64,000 bases of DNA from NCBI RefSeq assembly GCF_963576675.1, contig NC_088916.1:11818501-11882500 (forward strand), in the 5' to 3' direction. The translations under genes and the position numbers were made by a program. This document shows, in pieces, positions 1-13,905 of the stretch; the first letter of the stretch is position 1; each line of letters begins with the position of its first letter. The notes beneath the pieces are model-generated. The model was not told the DNA's origin, did no database searches, and saw only the letters and a program-made list of their open reading frames with translations. The DNA is from Euphorbia lathyris. Taxonomy: Eukaryota > Streptophyta > Magnoliopsida > Malpighiales > Euphorbiaceae.

Positions 1-266
1 TGTTTTTTTTCATGAAAATAACCGACATGTGATAGCCATGTGATGTATATGTGGATGTCATGTGTCGTTTTGGTCAGAGATTTGAGTTGACTCATGCGTA
101 TATATCATATATGTCATCATTTCGATGCTTTTTAATCACTGAAATCGCCAAAGTGACCTAATTGAGTCACAACTCAAAGTTGAGTGATTTTATTGAGACA
201 AATTGAAGTTGAGTGGCCATTTTGAGATAAACATGTAAGTTCAGTGACTAATGATGCATTTAACCC
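1..266. repeat. Right half of a foldback element (family A)
   Basis: The sequence matches the right half of the complete foldback element at 57005-57460. It shares the order of motifs (TTGAGTTGACTCATG, then TGAGTGATTTTATTGAGACA) and ends in TGCATTTAACCC. The window edge cuts off the left half. No coding potential is seen. Confidence 0.75.
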
Positions 267-314
267 TATAATAAGGTTAATTTGGGAATCAAAGAAAATA
301 TGAATAATGGAATA

Positions 315-767
315 ACTATTCCTAGGTTAAGCCTTATCTTTTATTTTGGATACATTAAACCCTTGATAATTTATTTTTAGTTTCATTAAGCCATTGATCA
401 CCAAATTAATAAGTTGTGAATATCTAATTCTGTTAAAAATACGTTATTGACATCAATTGTATTTGAAATTATTAAAAAAAATATATATTTTACAGTTTTA
501 ATTAAGGTTTTTAAAGTTTTCCTTTAGCCACATTACACATCCAAAACTGCTACCAAACAGTGAAAAAATATAAATTTCGAATGCATGTGCAATGAATAAC
601 TGTCTGTTAAACGAATTTTATATTCAAACTTACCTTTTTTGGTCATTAATGGCTTAATGAGACCAAAAATAAATAATCAGGGACTTAATGCATCTAAATA
701 AAAGATCAAAGACTTAATAAACTAAAAAATGAAACATCAGGGACCTAATGATGCTTTTTGCCTAAAA
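315..767. repeat. Degenerate foldback element
   Basis: The left arm (about 330-400, containing TTAAACCCTTGATAATTTAT and TTTCATTAAGCCATTGATC) is an imperfect inverted copy of the right arm (about 640-767, containing ATTAATGGCTTAATGAGACC and CAGGGACTTAATG). This is the layout of a non-autonomous inverted-repeat transposon. Exact ends and a target duplication could not be fixed. Part of the arm sequence recurs at 789-860. Confidence 0.5.
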
Positions 768-1384
768 CAAAATAGGAAAAAAAAACATTATTAGGTTCCT
801 GAACTTTCATTTTTTTGGTTTATTAAGTCTTTAATTTTTTATTTGGATATTAAACCCTTGACGTTTTCACGTTTTTTCATTTTCCTATTTTTTTTCAAGT
901 ATTTTTTTCTATTTTTCAAGTTTTGGTTGGTTTATTATTTTTTAAATTTTTAAATTTTCAAGTTTTTTCGTGTTTTCACTTTTTTCGTTGTTTCACGTTT
1001 TTTACATTTTTCACCGTTTTTGTGGTTTTCATGTTTTAAAAAAATCACTTTTTTCGTTTTTATATTTTTACCACTTTTCATGGTTTTATTTTTACCGTTT
1101 TCACGTTTTCCTGTTTTCTATTTTTACCCTTTTCACTCTTTTTCTTAAATAATATATATTAAGTAGTTGAAGAATTGATGGTAATATTTAAATTTAAAAT
1201 AAATAAGAAATTGCACTTGAGACTAATATTATCATTTTAGATTATAAAACTAGATATTTTATTTTATTTCATTCTATCAGCTAAATATAAGAATAGTTAT
1301 TTTTAAAGAATAACTATTTTATTATTTTTCATATATTCTTTTGTAATATTTATTTTATTTCAATACATGAACCAAACCTAGTTT
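768..1384. other. T-rich low-complexity intergenic DNA
   Basis: From about 880 to 1150 the plus strand is a run of degenerate short units of the TTTTCACGTTTTT type. The rest is plain AT-rich DNA. The short open frame here translates only to Phe/Leu/Ser-rich low complexity and is not a gene. Confidence 0.6.
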
Positions 1385-2060
1385 AGAAGTGCAAAAGCAT
1401 ATAGGTGTCTACACTTTCTTCTTCCCATTTACTCTTCTTCTCCAACTTTCCGCCACCGTCACCGTCTCGCTTCCTTCTTTGTTCAGGTTCCCTTAAAGGA
1501 GGAAGAAGGAAGCTTGTCTTCCTTCTTCCTCATCCCATTTATGTTTTAGTCTTTGTTTTTTTAGCTTCAATTTTATCTTTTATTCCTAGTTTGAAGTCCA
1601 TATACTTTCTCGAATCTCTTTTCCGTCAGATATATACCTGTTAGCTATACTTTTATCGTTTATTCTTTTTTTTCGGTATTAGCAAGAGCGGAAAAGGTTC
1701 ATCTTGTCCGCAGATCTATAGATCTGCGTGGTTGCAAAAAAAGAAAAGACTCAGATGCGAATGTCCGTAAGAGGCTAGATGATGAAGAATGGATTCCAGC
1801 TATTTTTCGATGTGATTCGACTTCCGAGGAGTATATGATTTCTATTTTGTTGTATTTGTACCCTTTATGGTTTTTATTGCTCCTTGTAGTCTTTTTACTG
1901 CTCTTTGTAGTCTTTTTTTTGCTCTTTATAGTCTATTTTCTTCCCTTTGTGGTTCTTATACTGGCTATAGCCTATATGAGTGGGAAGTTTTATCTGTAAT
2001 TTGTGATTCTATGGAATGAAATATGGCTTTTTTATAAAAAAAAAGAAGTGCAAAAGCATA
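1385..2060 (+). mobile_element. Poly(A)-tailed retroposon with 17-bp target-site duplication
   Basis: The 17-mer AGAAGTGCAAAAGCATA occurs at 1385-1401 and again at 2044-2060. Between them lie about 640 bp that end in an A-rich tail (about 2034-2043). A long direct repeat plus a 3' A tail is the mark of insertion by L1-type target-primed reverse transcription. The body is pyrimidine-rich at its 5' side and has imperfect repeats of CTCTTTGTAGTCTTTTT at 1880-1935. It holds no reverse transcriptase. It could be a 5'-truncated LINE tail, a SINE-like element or a retroposed mRNA; I cannot decide which. Confidence 0.7.
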
Positions 2061-2159
2061 ACCCTTTTTCTGTTTGGATCCACTTATTAGATGAAAGGTT
2101 GTAGGGAAAAGTTTGCAAGGGTAAATAAGAAATTTTGTTCTTGATCATTCTAAATATTT

Positions 2160-2667
2160 GGGTAATTTACATTCATAGCCATTAAACTTTGCTTTGTATA
2201 ACCACTAAATTTCATAGGTTAACATAAAAGCTATTTAACTTTACATTTTTTAACATCCGTAATCACTAAACTTTAACTAACTCCTTAGACTCACTTTTAA
2301 CGATCTTAAAATGAAAATATTCAAGAATTAAAGCTGTTCATAACGATATAAACCATGAAATCATATTTTTTTTATTTTTCAAAATCATCATTTTTTGAAC
2401 TTTCGCTTTAAAAAATTTATTCCATCTCTTAACCAAATAACACCTAAATTACTTCAAAATGATTTTTAAAAAAAATTAAAATTGTTTAGAATATCATTAA
2501 TTCTTGAAATTATTTATTTTGAGGTTGTCAACTGTCATTTTGAGAAGTTGAGTGACCATACATGTAAAAAAGTATAAAATTAAATGACTTTTATGTTACA
2601 TTTTAAAGTTTTATGACCATACCATTAAAAGAAACAAAATTTAGTGACCATGAATGTAATTTACCTT
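2160..2667. mobile_element. Mutator-like foldback element (family B), 9-bp TSD
   Basis: The ends are inverted: the left end GGGTAATTTACATTCATAGC faces the right end GACCATGAATGTAATTTACC. The 9-mer TAAATATTT flanks both sides (2151-2159 and 2668-2676). A 9-bp duplication with long terminal inverted repeats points to a non-autonomous Mutator-like element. The interior (about 2330-2520) is AT-rich and has no coding frame. Confidence 0.75.
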
Positions 2668-2676
2668 TAAATATTT

Positions 2677-3025
2677 CTCTCTGGAACCCTCCATCCAATC
2701 AATACCTTAGTGAGTAAGTCTTTTATTTTTATTCTAATAGGAAAACCAACCTAGATAAAACTTTAAATATTTCTCTCTAAAACCGTCCATTCATTCAACT
2801 CTACCCATTTTAACATCGTAAAAATTGAAGTTCAATTTTTAATGATATGACTATTAAATTTATATTTTTTTAATACTGATGGCCATTTATTTTTAACCAA
2901 CTCGTCAAAATAATCGATATTAAAAAAAAAGTGTAAAGTTAAGTGGCTATAACCTTAAGAATTAAATTCAGTGTTACATTGAAAGTAAATACAAATTGAG
3001 GGGTCATGGATGGTAATTTACCCCT
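2677..3025. repeat. Decayed foldback element related to family B
   Basis: Arms around 2800-2900 and 2925-3025 are imperfect inverted repeats. The right end GGTCATGGATGGTAATTTAC resembles the right end of the 2160-2667 element. A short direct duplication (AATATTTCTCTCT near 2671 and 2766) lies beside the left arm. Confidence 0.45.
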
Positions 3026-5087
3026 CAAAGCCTTAATAAACGGTGCGCATAGGGCAAAGACCGGCGACACTCCCTCCCTGTACAATGACCGCTAGTGAGT
3101 GACAAACAGCTCCGCCTTGACATCAGGGCAAAGACCGGCGATACTCCTTTTACCGACCTTCAATTGGCGAAGGTGCTCTCTCTTGCTCTCTTTCTCGAGC
3201 TTCTTTAACTCTTGAATAACATAATGATACTCTCTCCACTAGCTATTTTTCAGTTGTTGCTATCAATAGTGGGAATTTGACTTCAATTGATTGATTACTT
3301 TCTTAAATCTTCAGCAAAGTTCATTTTACTCTTGTTTAGAGATACTAGTAATGACGAACTGTTGGAAAGAAGAATGATTCATAAAATGTATATCATGAAC
3401 ATCTCAAAAAAGTTAAATGCTGAATGCTTTAATTTCACACATGTACTGTAATTGATAGGATTCTCTGTTCTCTGTATACTTCAAGTGGAACTCAGGTGTT
3501 GAACTGGTGCATATGCCATGTAATATTTTTTAGGTGTTGATGATGCTCAAACCAAATGTATTTATCCAAAACGTTAACAAACTTGGTCTTATAGTCATCG
3601 AATTTTTATGGGATTTATAGGCTTTAATTTCAAATGAAAAGGATAAATTAGCTGCTTCTTTTATCTTTTGCAGATTTGTCAAAGATTTACTTGTTTATTC
3701 GCCGAATGTACATCTTTCATCTAGTAAATATTACATTAAAATCCCTTGGTTTCAACTTGGAAGTTGTATGCATGAGGTTTGGGTATAAAACTAATTCTTG
3801 GTACATGACTTTATGAAATAATATAGAATGCCGCTTTAATTTCCTTGGTTTCCTATATAAATTTTATTTAGGTGACATTAAGTTAACAACTAGTCAGATA
3901 TCTTAACATGAGGTGAAATACACATCTATGTAGCATAGCTATTACTGAGGAAACCAATATCCTGAATGTGTTAACGGTTAACAAAAAGCAATAAGAAATA
4001 GTTTTTATATTTTGAGGCAGATTCAACAAGTTTTTATGTTAAGTACTTCAAATTGACAACAGCTTGATTCTACAATAAAATCTATAAGGTATATTTGAAA
4101 TATGATATGGCCTAATTTTGATACATGATATGCTTGGATCACAACAAATATTCTGTAAGAAAAATTAAACCCTTTCAATGTGTCTTCCTGGTTGGGTTGT
4201 AAGCCATTGTCAGTTAAAATGGGATAATAAGGGTTAATTGGCCTGGCCTTGCAGCCAGTCACTGGTTATCCCGGTTTGACTGGCTGGGTTTGACAACAAC
4301 GATTAAGATGCTAGTGGTCCCGGAAGTAATGGCAAGATGGCAGGGGTGGTATAAGCCCGAAGAAGAAATCACTAAATTGGTGCTCTGGTGCCAATCCAAT
4401 GTCGTTGGTAATTTGATATGTGATTAGGTAGTACACTAACAGCAACATACTGAAGGGTAAGGGTGGTTGCACGGTGGCAATAACTGTTAAGTTTATAGGT
4501 GAGTGTATGGGTGGCTGTGATAGTGGTATGGTACAGGCGGTGTTTGTTGTTGTTTGGTATGGAAAGTTGATAAATATGGTCAAGGTAAATATAAAAACCT
4601 CCTTACAATACTGTTGGATAAATAATAAAAAAAATGAAAAAAGTTAATCAGGAATTAAATAATGAATTATTCCTAATGCACCTGGCTCTTTCTTCTTTTC
4701 TTATTCTTTATGTGCTCTGTTGGTACTGATTCATTTGCTGATTGAATATGGGAAGAAAGCAACCAACTAGTCCTGTTTGTTCCTTTTGCAAATGGAGTGG
4801 ATTGATGAACCTAGGTCTTTGTCATCAATAGATATTTTTATTTTTGATTGATACATGTCATGCTGATAATCTGTTAACTTTTTGATTTAATGAACAAGTT
4901 ATCTTAATGATGTTTGTGATGGTAATTTCTATTTTCACAAAACTCTTCATAGCATTTATATTAGCAGTAGTACCTTTATTGTCTGAAAATTTTGTGTTTA
5001 CAAAATCAATATCTGATGTCGTAACTCAATTTTCAGGAGTCCATACAGATCCTGCATAATATATCCTTTTATAAAAAATTTCATATA
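3026..5087 (+). promoter_or_regulatory. Presumed promoter, 5' leader and leader intron of the SMYD4-like gene
   Basis: This stretch contains no convincing coding frame. A CT-rich leader-like segment around 3060-3210 is followed by long T-rich intron-like DNA. A good splice acceptor (TCAATTTTCAG, ending about 5036) sits about 50 bp before the start codon. I infer a 5' UTR intron of about 1.8 kb. The transcription start is not visible, and the donor is uncertain. Confidence 0.4.
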
Positions 5088-8000
5088 ATGGAGAAGCTAA
5101 AGTCTGTTATTCCGGACAGTCTAAAAGGCATAGTGGCAAATAGCAATGCAGATGATCTTCAATCGACATCTTCTTCGCTTCTGAACTTTCTCACGAACTT
5201 GTCACAATTTTACCAAGTAAATATCATATGATACTTATTATGTTCTTATTTTCTTGTTAATTTTCCTGGAGGGGACATAGTCCTTGTTTTCAGAGTTTAC
5301 AAATGGTATACCTTTTCTTTTACTTCTTTCGTTTTAGATGATTAGAGATTTGACAGATCCTGAAGCTGGCCTTTGTGCTAAGAATAAGGATGCAACTATG
5401 GAATTGAAGCAAAAGGCAAATAAATGCTATACAAGTGGAGATTATGATACAGCTTTGGCTTGCTATTCCCAGGTAAATATTGTGGTGGATAATTCTGTGT
5501 TTCTTGACTCTTGTTGTTGCACTATTGATTTTCAATTTTATATTCCAATTGTGTACTCATTTAATATTATGTTTTATACCTGGAAAATCCTTTTGAATAT
5601 GGAAATTTCAAGGAGCCGCATAAGATAAATTAGTTGTTGAGTTGTTTTTTAAGTATGTGCAGGGGCGAGAACAAATATGCAGTTTTTGCTGCAATAAAGA
5701 TTAACCAATTTAGAAGAAATCTCAATGAATTTTTATCCATACTTGTAATTGGGTGATGTAGGTCTTCTGGTTTTATTATGATTTCTTCTTCAGGAGGTTT
5801 AGAGGGTGACTTGAGGGCGTTGCTATATGTCCTCTTTTCGACTTATTCTGTTTTTTTATGCAGTGAGTGAGGTATCATATCGTACATTACACACTATGTC
5901 TTGATAAATTTTCTTCTTTTATCAACAAATTGTTGGTGAGTTTTGGGATTAGAGGTGGGGGGATGGTGGCTACTGGAATTCAAAATCAGGATGAAGATTT
6001 CAAGGTGCGGTGGCCAATATTTTTTTAGGCGATACACTGGAATTATAATTTATTTATTTTACTTTTTGCTGTATTAGAGAGCATTTGGATGGGGAAGAGA
6101 CTGCAATTTGAAAGATTAAGATTGTAAACTATTATCTAGCGCTGCGATTTTTCTGCTTCCCTTTTGGTGTGTGCAGGAACTTCTAGAGGGTCTTTAAGTG
6201 CGGACAGTGCTCTTATAATCTTGTCTTTGGTTGCTTATTCAAGTTTCTTCTCCTATAATTGTCTGTGGGTAGAAACCTAACTTTGTGACTAACTCCTAGC
6301 TGCATCTATGTGTTATTCTTCTTCCTCCTTCCATCCAACAGGCATTGCGTGTTGCTCCCATAGATGATGTAGAGATGGACAAAAATCTGGTTGCTATATT
6401 ATATCTCAATCGAGCCTCTTTATTCCATGTGGGTCCTTTTATTTTCTTTATCTATTTATTATCTATTTCCATATTGCAGAAATTGCTTATAATTGCTCTA
6501 ATTTCTAAGGCTACACGGCTTTTGACAAATTTGGACACTTATTAACCAAAGAGAAACCTGAACAAAGTCAATTTGGAAATAAGTGTTGGCAGTTCCTGAT
6601 CAATTACTTTTATTGCATATCATATCCAAGGTGTTAACGAAAGAAAAGACAATGCCCCAAAAACTAATAGGATGAGACTCATGAAGGAAAAGAAACTGGT
6701 GTTATTGGTTATTTGAATTGGGGTTGTAATGATACCTCAGAGTTACTTCTTTTGGATCTAGGAGCTCAAAGAACTCTGCAGCAAACCATGGAAAACAAAG
6801 AAGTTTGAGGTTCGGAAGCTGATTTGAGAATCAAGAAATACACTTGAAAATATGATGTGATTGCATAATGATAAAAAGGTATCAAATATGAGTTACAGTA
6901 CCTGCTTTTTATCATTAATTGCAAGGGATTAGAATAACAACTGTCTTCAATGAAGAAAGCCTTTGAATTGCTACAAAGTGTATATCCTGCAGTTCTGTAC
7001 AGATGTGTTTTATTCTATCAGCCAACTACAAAATAGCAAAACCATAATTTTTACCAGAATACACCATGGTATTGAAGTTGATAAAAGTTCTAGTAGTTGG
7101 CCATTAACTAAGTAGATCTGTGATTGAAGTGGTTTGGAACTAACTATGGCCTGATTACCAAAGGATCCAAAATAGAAAATAATGCATCAGCAGATTGAAG
7201 TATTTTTTTCTTCCTTTATATTAATCTACCATACTGAACGGAGTGAACTTCAATTCATCTATTGTTCACAGAAAATGGGACTTCTAACAGAGAGTATAAG
7301 GGATTGCAACCGGGCCCTCCAAATTTTCCCAAGCTATGCGAAGGTCAGTATGCATGTCTTATATATTCTTGACTCCCTCCTTTTGTCATACGGTTCAAAG
7401 GGGAAGGATGCCTTTTGCATCTACCTATCTCTATGTGATTGAAGTGTTTACCATCATTGTTTGATATGAAGTTCTCTGTTTTTGATGGGTTTATCTTCAA
7501 CATGTAAACTTGCGAAAACTGGTGTCTACACGTTTAAGTATCTTCAAACTAAAAATCTCTGGTCATTGGCCCTTGAAATCTTATTACAAAAAAGAGGCAT
7601 TATTTTTTTTTTTTATAATTATCATGCATAATGAAAAAAAGGAAGTGGGAGATAGAAATGATTTTAAAAATGGTGATGGAGAAAAATAAAGGATCAATGA
7701 ATGAACCTTCTAATACATGTTGTCAGGGATAAGAATTATTCTTGTACTTTACCTATCAACTTAAGCTTTTGGGTTAATTGGTTCTTGACATGGTATTGGA
7801 GTCTACTAGACCAAGAGGTGTCTAGGGTTCCAACCGTGGCAACTCCATTTTTTAATGAAAATTCAGCACAAGGTAAAGTGAACTTGTGTAAACACTATTA
7901 TTGGACTTTATCTATCAGGTTAAGCTTTTGGATTAAATGGTTCGTTGACACATGTTCTCCTTTGCTTGAATTCTTGAGGTCATTACTTATCTGGTTGAAC

Positions 8001-11000
8001 ATCCATTTGTATTCATGTAGTAACTAGTAGGTTCTAATGCAAGTGCAATCTCTTTTTCAATACTAGTTTTTGGTTATTATGAAATGGCATTCTTATGTTG
8101 TAGGCATGGTACAGGAGGGGCAAGGTGAATGCTGCTTTGGGTGATTATGAAAATGCAGTTCATGACTTGAATGTCGCTAAGAACGTGGAGTTGTCATTTG
8201 GTGGAAAGAAACAAATAGAAAGTGAATTGAAGATTATTGTAGACCAATATAAAAGCATGGGTAGTAGATCGGTCCAACATACTGGGTCTGGGAATATCTT
8301 GAGTGACTTCGGTAAGAGATTTTCATCTTTTCTCAGTATTTGAATTTCATCTTTCACTTCATCTTTTCTCAGTATTTTCATTGGAACCTGTAGTTGCATC
8401 AATTACTTCGGTGATCATGTCATTTTCCCCCCAAACTGATATCATACTGTCAAGCTTCTGGTCTACCAGTATATGCTACGTTAATCTCTATTATTAGTGT
8501 TTTAGGTTGCAAGTTTGAAAATGAAATGTTTATAGATCTTTGATGGCAGATGAGCCACTACAAACAAAGTTATCACGTGTCACCACAGCAGACAAAGGAA
8601 GAGGTATGGTTTCGTCATGTGACATTCCTCAAGCTTCCTTGGTCCATAAGGAAACACCCTATGCCCTGGTACTCAAAAGAACCCTTCTTTTTCATGATTT
8701 TATAAAGTAAGGAAACGTTGGTTTCTACAAAATAAGTTGCATGAAAAACTCCACGATTTTTTTGATTGCTCAATTGAAAAGAGTTTTAATTAGTTTCAGG
8801 TACCACCCTTCCAAGTCTCAATTTCGCTCCACCCAAACAAATTCATGTAACTTATCATTTTAACTTATGACATCGTCTTTTAAAAGCTACTTTAAAAACG
8901 GGGTAGCGAACATGCTTCTATGAATTGTAAAGTGAAGTAGTACTAGAACTAGATGCTTATAAATTATTGCGAATAGCAATGAAAACATGGGTAAGGGAGT
9001 TTTTCCTATATTTTTGTGAAGGAATCATTACTTCTAACCCTGCTCCAAATCGCATAGAATACGCGTGCAATTGATTGCTTTCCAAAAGGAATAATAATGA
9101 AGCATAATTGAGTCAGGATGCTTATGTAAAGAGAATTCAGACTTCCGTATTGACTCATAGGTTTTTCTGAAACACAAATGTAACTACTGTTACAACGGTT
9201 CTGTGATGAAAACAGCCATTAACAGCACATTGAACACCTAAAGCGAAACCTAATATGTATTCTGTAAACCTCTTCTTCATGGTTCATTCTGAAAACACTT
9301 AAATATGTCACCTACAACTCACTGAGATTAATTTATGCACTTCCATTTTAGCTAGTTAAATTTATTGAAATTTCACCAAAATAGCAATCTGTTTTCATAT
9401 ACTTTGACTAATAATTCTTAATTCCTCAAAATTACTGCTCCGCAAGCTGTTCCGATTAACATTTTCTATGTCATTCCTTGATTGATCCAACATTTGGAAT
9501 CTGTCAGAGATTAATATAAAAGCTGTTAATTGCCTTAACTATCAGCTTAAGCTTTTGGTTCAATTGGTTTCTTGACAATATGTTGTGAACATGTAATTGC
9601 ATGTCTGTAGTTCTTACAGAAATGCAGTGGTGAACAACATAGACAGGACTTAATTCCCCTTGTTCTGTCCGCTGTTTTATAAATGTTAATACACTACCAT
9701 GCATATGCATTTGTTTTTAATATACTATACGTGCTCTCTGATTGTATAATGAGTTTCTATGGTCCTTCACAGATTATACTGAAGAGTTGTCGAGAGGAAT
9801 ACTGTCATTACTGCTTGAATGAATTGCCAACTGACACAGTCCCTTGTATATCTTGTTCTATACCATTGTACTGCTCCCAGCATTGCCAGTCACTAGCAAG
9901 TGGGGAGACAATCAGTTACTACAAAATGAAAGAAGGAATTGATGATAGCCTTCCCAAAAATGTTAAAGAGCATATTGCAGATGTCACTTCTTCTACTGAC
10001 TCTGAACTAACCGTTGAATGCTTTTTTGAGCATAAACATGAATGCCGTGGTGTGCACTGGCCTGCAGTATTGCCATCTGATATAGTTTTGGCAGGTAGAA
10101 TAATAGCAAAGACTATATTTCTAAGAAGAGGTTCTATGGACTCTAACCTTCTGGGAACCCTGGTATGTCTCAGACAATATACTGTATAGTTATTGTAAAC
10201 TATAGTTGTTTACATAAGGAATTCACTTCCTTTTTATTGAATTGTAGGATCTTTCTTACAGTTATTCACAGATCAATCCAGAAAGCAAAATGGAATTACA
10301 TATATATGCTATTGTACTCTTACACTGTCTTCAGAACTCTTTTGGCTTTGAAATTCCCATTAATGGAGTCTCTGTATCACAGGTTTACTCTCTCTCTCTC
10401 TCTTCCCTTGGTTGACCATGAGTGCCCTAAGATAGTTTAAGGCTATGGGAAAGGCTCACAACTCAACCACCTCAACTCTCATGAAAAGGAGAACAGTAGA
10501 GAGATTATACTATGGATAGTCATTGTTTGGCAAATTGAACATTTGATAAAAAAAAAAAATCTTACTAGATAATTTCTTCGCTCTAATCTTATTTGATTTT
10601 TCTTAACTCAAGTCTAGAACTGAAACTTAATATAACAGTAAAATCAATTTCCTCATTTAACCTGCTTTCTAGATGGCCTTTTCAACTCTATCTTGAATTA
10701 GTCAAAATGACTACAAGAAGATTTGAGAATCTAAATAAGGCTGTCCAAACAATTTTATAATTTCTGGGATGTCTTAAAAGACTTCTAGTTCTTCTTCCTA
10801 TATTTCTGACAAAAAATAGACCCTTCAAGACCTTCTTGGTTCATAATGAACTTCTTAATTCAGATCCAAGACGTTTATCTTCAGTTATGCAATCTAATCA
10901 TTCTCCAGTTTGAAATTCTGTTTTCTTCTCTGCATGCAGACAATCATACTTTTATCACAAATTAGAGTAAATGCTATGGCAGTTGTCCGAATGAAATCTG

Positions 11001-13905
11001 TTGATGCTCACCACCCAATAGATCAGTTTCAGAATTTTTCCCAAACTGGAAGTGCTCCGACAAGTAGTGTGGAACAGGTTCATTCATATGCTCTTAATTT
11101 TTCATCTCTATTTCTTTGCCGGGTGCCTAGTAGTTCATGATAGTCATTTGCAAATAAGTGCCTATTTCCTTATGTCCTTTTCTAAGTTGAGAATGAATCA
11201 GCTCCCCTGTCTATGTTAGACTTACATGGTGGTTATCTTTAATAGGTTCCAGTGGGTCAAGCGATTTATACAGTGGGCAGTTTGTTCAACCATTCTTGCG
11301 AGCCAAATATCCATGCATATTTTCTTTCCCGTACTCTCTGTATTCGAACAACAGAATTCGTAACGACAGGTTCTCCTCTGGAGTTGTCCTATTGTCCTCA
11401 GGTCCTTTTCAAGCACATTTCTTTGTTTATGTTGTTTCCATGTGCTTTTGACGTTTTGACTTATCTTTTCTTCTTTTTTGCATTTGATTTTTTGTTTGTG
11501 TTGAGGAACAGATATTTTATTATGTTAGGCATATTGCTGAATGTGGAGTTCTGTTTTACAGGTTGGGCAATCAGACAGTAAAGACCGTCTCAAGTTTTTA
11601 GAAGATAAGTACTCGTTTAGATGTCAATGTAATGGCTGCTCAGGATTAAATCTATCTGACATGGTTATAAATGCTTTTCACTGTGCCAATCTGAACTGTG
11701 ATGGTGTAGTCCTCGATAGCTGTCTGATTAACTCTGAAACATATAAACTGAAGAACTTGTCCAAAATTCCTGAAACACTGAACTTGGAACCACATCTAAA
11801 GGTACTGTTGTTGCTGTGCAATGGAATTCCGATCTTATTATTAGGTGAATCTTGCAAGTTTGGTTGTGCTATTGCGCTCCAAAAATATATTGCATGAATA
11901 TTTTTAAAGGGGGAAAAGTAATATCTTATGACTCTAGAAAATCCGCTAAATACCTTTTTCCTCATCATCATCATTAGATATTGTCATTTTTCTTCTCTTT
12001 TCCTTAATGAAAGTGAATTTATTATAGGTTGATGAACTCAATAATGTGGCTAATCTTGCACTTGAGCTAAGCAATGGGACTCTACCAATTCAAGCTGGAT
12101 ATTGTCTAAAGTGCAGTTCTTATTGCAATTTGGAAGCTCTGCATAAAGCCACGAGGAAAGCATGGGTTTATATCAAAAAGTATGGTTTTATTTTACTTGC
12201 CATGGCTTTATGATTCGACTACAGTGTCCTTTAATCATAACCAAAACCTACAGAATAGACTTAGGTAATTGAAATATATAAACTTGTGACAACATGTGTT
12301 TTCAATTTTCAACAGGTTGCAGGATGCAGTTATTGTAAAAGAATTGCCAACTACGATTCTTTCAGATGCTTTAAGTGCCCTTGATGCTCTCAGGCCTGTT
12401 TTGCATAGATATAACAAGCACATTGCAGAGGTATGTTCCGCTTATCCAGTCATGACTTTATTCTGTTTTTGAGATATGGCATTATTGAGACTAGATTTAT
12501 TTATTTATTTAATTGAGGGAATATTTGGTCTATGTGTTGTTGGAGTCGAATGTGATTTTTGACAAATATGAGCAAATTGCCTAACACTTGGTGGAAACAG
12601 TTCATCTGCACTTCATCTAGCCTGCAGAAAATTCTTAGTGTGTGTTCGGTAGCATATTCTTGACTTTCTATGATGTATCATTTGCAGGCTCATGACAATA
12701 TTGCTCAAGCATTTTGTATAGTGGGAGACTTCCAATCTGCCATGGAACATTGTAAAGCATCGATAAAGGTAATGAATTGGCAGCACAATGCTTCTGACAT
12801 CCATTAGTCATTAAGAGTAAATTGTTTTTGTCCTATTTGAATTTTTTTTGAGATTAGTTTCGAAAGAATGAAAATTTTCCTTCTCGTTTTCTTCAGTTGC
12901 ATGAGTTGACTGAGATACCTGCACTGAAATTTTGAAAGAAATTAATCATTTCCTTGCGCAAATCTCATGTGTTTTCATGTTTTAGAACTATAGTAACATT
13001 TTGCATGTGATGAAAGCTTTCATGTTCATATGAACTTGATTTTCTTGCCTCAGTTAACAGATCAAATGTGTTTTATTTCAATTCAATCCCAAATTCTGGA
13101 AAATGTTGAAGTCAGTCCTCAAACTGACATATTTGCATATCAATGAAATTCTTTGAACGTTTGAACTCTTTTAATAGATAAATTATTTTATCATGTAACA
13201 AATTCGCTGTTGAGAAACCTCATATCAATCCCTATAAAAAGGATGGATCGGACAGGTATTACATACATAAACATAGTCATTTACAAGTATTTTTAATTGA
13301 TAGACTGCTCAAAACAAGTTATAATTTTCAGACGAATAAGTTCATGAAGATGATGATCAGAAGTTAAAAGAGTTCAAAGGAATTTAGCGGAAGTCTTTTA
13401 AATCTTCAGCTATACCTATTTAAATTTTCTCTGGACCTGTTTCATTATCTACTCAATATCAGTATGCCATTTAATTCAAGTGTCACTGACCTGTTTAATT
13501 TAGCATGTATTAAGTTCTGGCATTTATATAGGGAAATGTTTTAAAAGTTTGACATCTCCATATTCAGGGGATTGCTATATTTATATCCCAGATAATATTT
13601 GTTATTGTTGAAATTAAGTATATATGATGTGTAACAATCTGTGTTGACAACGTGTTGAGCTAATGAACGTGTATCTGATATATATCATATATGACTAGCA
13701 GATACTTGGAATACTTTATGGCCAAAAACACATTGTGATTGGATATGAACTGGTTAAGCTTTCAAGTATTCAGCTGTCTCAGGATGATCCTTCTTCTGTG
13801 GATACCATAAATCAGCTACTCAATATATTCGAGCGCTACTACGGATCACACGCCTTCTCCATCTTCCCATATCTACAAACTCTGAAACAGAAGCTCGCAG
13901 TTTAG
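5088..13905 (+). CDS. TPR-MYND-SET domain protein, SMYD4-like (15 exons)
   Basis: Coding exons: 5088-5216, 5338-5472, 6342-6428, 7272-7343, 8104-8311, 8550-8668, 9773-10162, 10248-10382, 10940-11077, 11246-11401, 11562-11801, 12028-12179, 12316-12430, 12688-12768, 13702-13905. All introns are GT-AG and the phases join without a stop, giving 786 residues. N-terminal TPR helices (about residues 60-220) precede a MYND zinc finger (from residue 261: CHYC, then CISC, CSQHC and HKHEC). The SET core has NHSCEPN at 486-492 and LELSY at 516-520, followed by the post-SET cysteines CQCNGC (544-549). A second helical repeat region forms the C terminus. This order matches plant relatives of animal SMYD4, which are putative protein lysine methyltransferases. 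Substrate and compartment cannot be read from sequence. The start is the first ATG after the acceptor near 5036, giving MEKLKSVIPDSLKG. No damage is seen and the gene looks functional. Confidence 0.9.

Noticed and set aside
970..1152. 60-codon Phe-rich open frame
   Set aside because: It comes from T-rich low-complexity DNA.
4023..4583. Minus-strand open frames of 79 and 90 codons in the SMYD4-like leader intron
   Set aside because: No domain, low complexity, and opposite to a well-supported intron.
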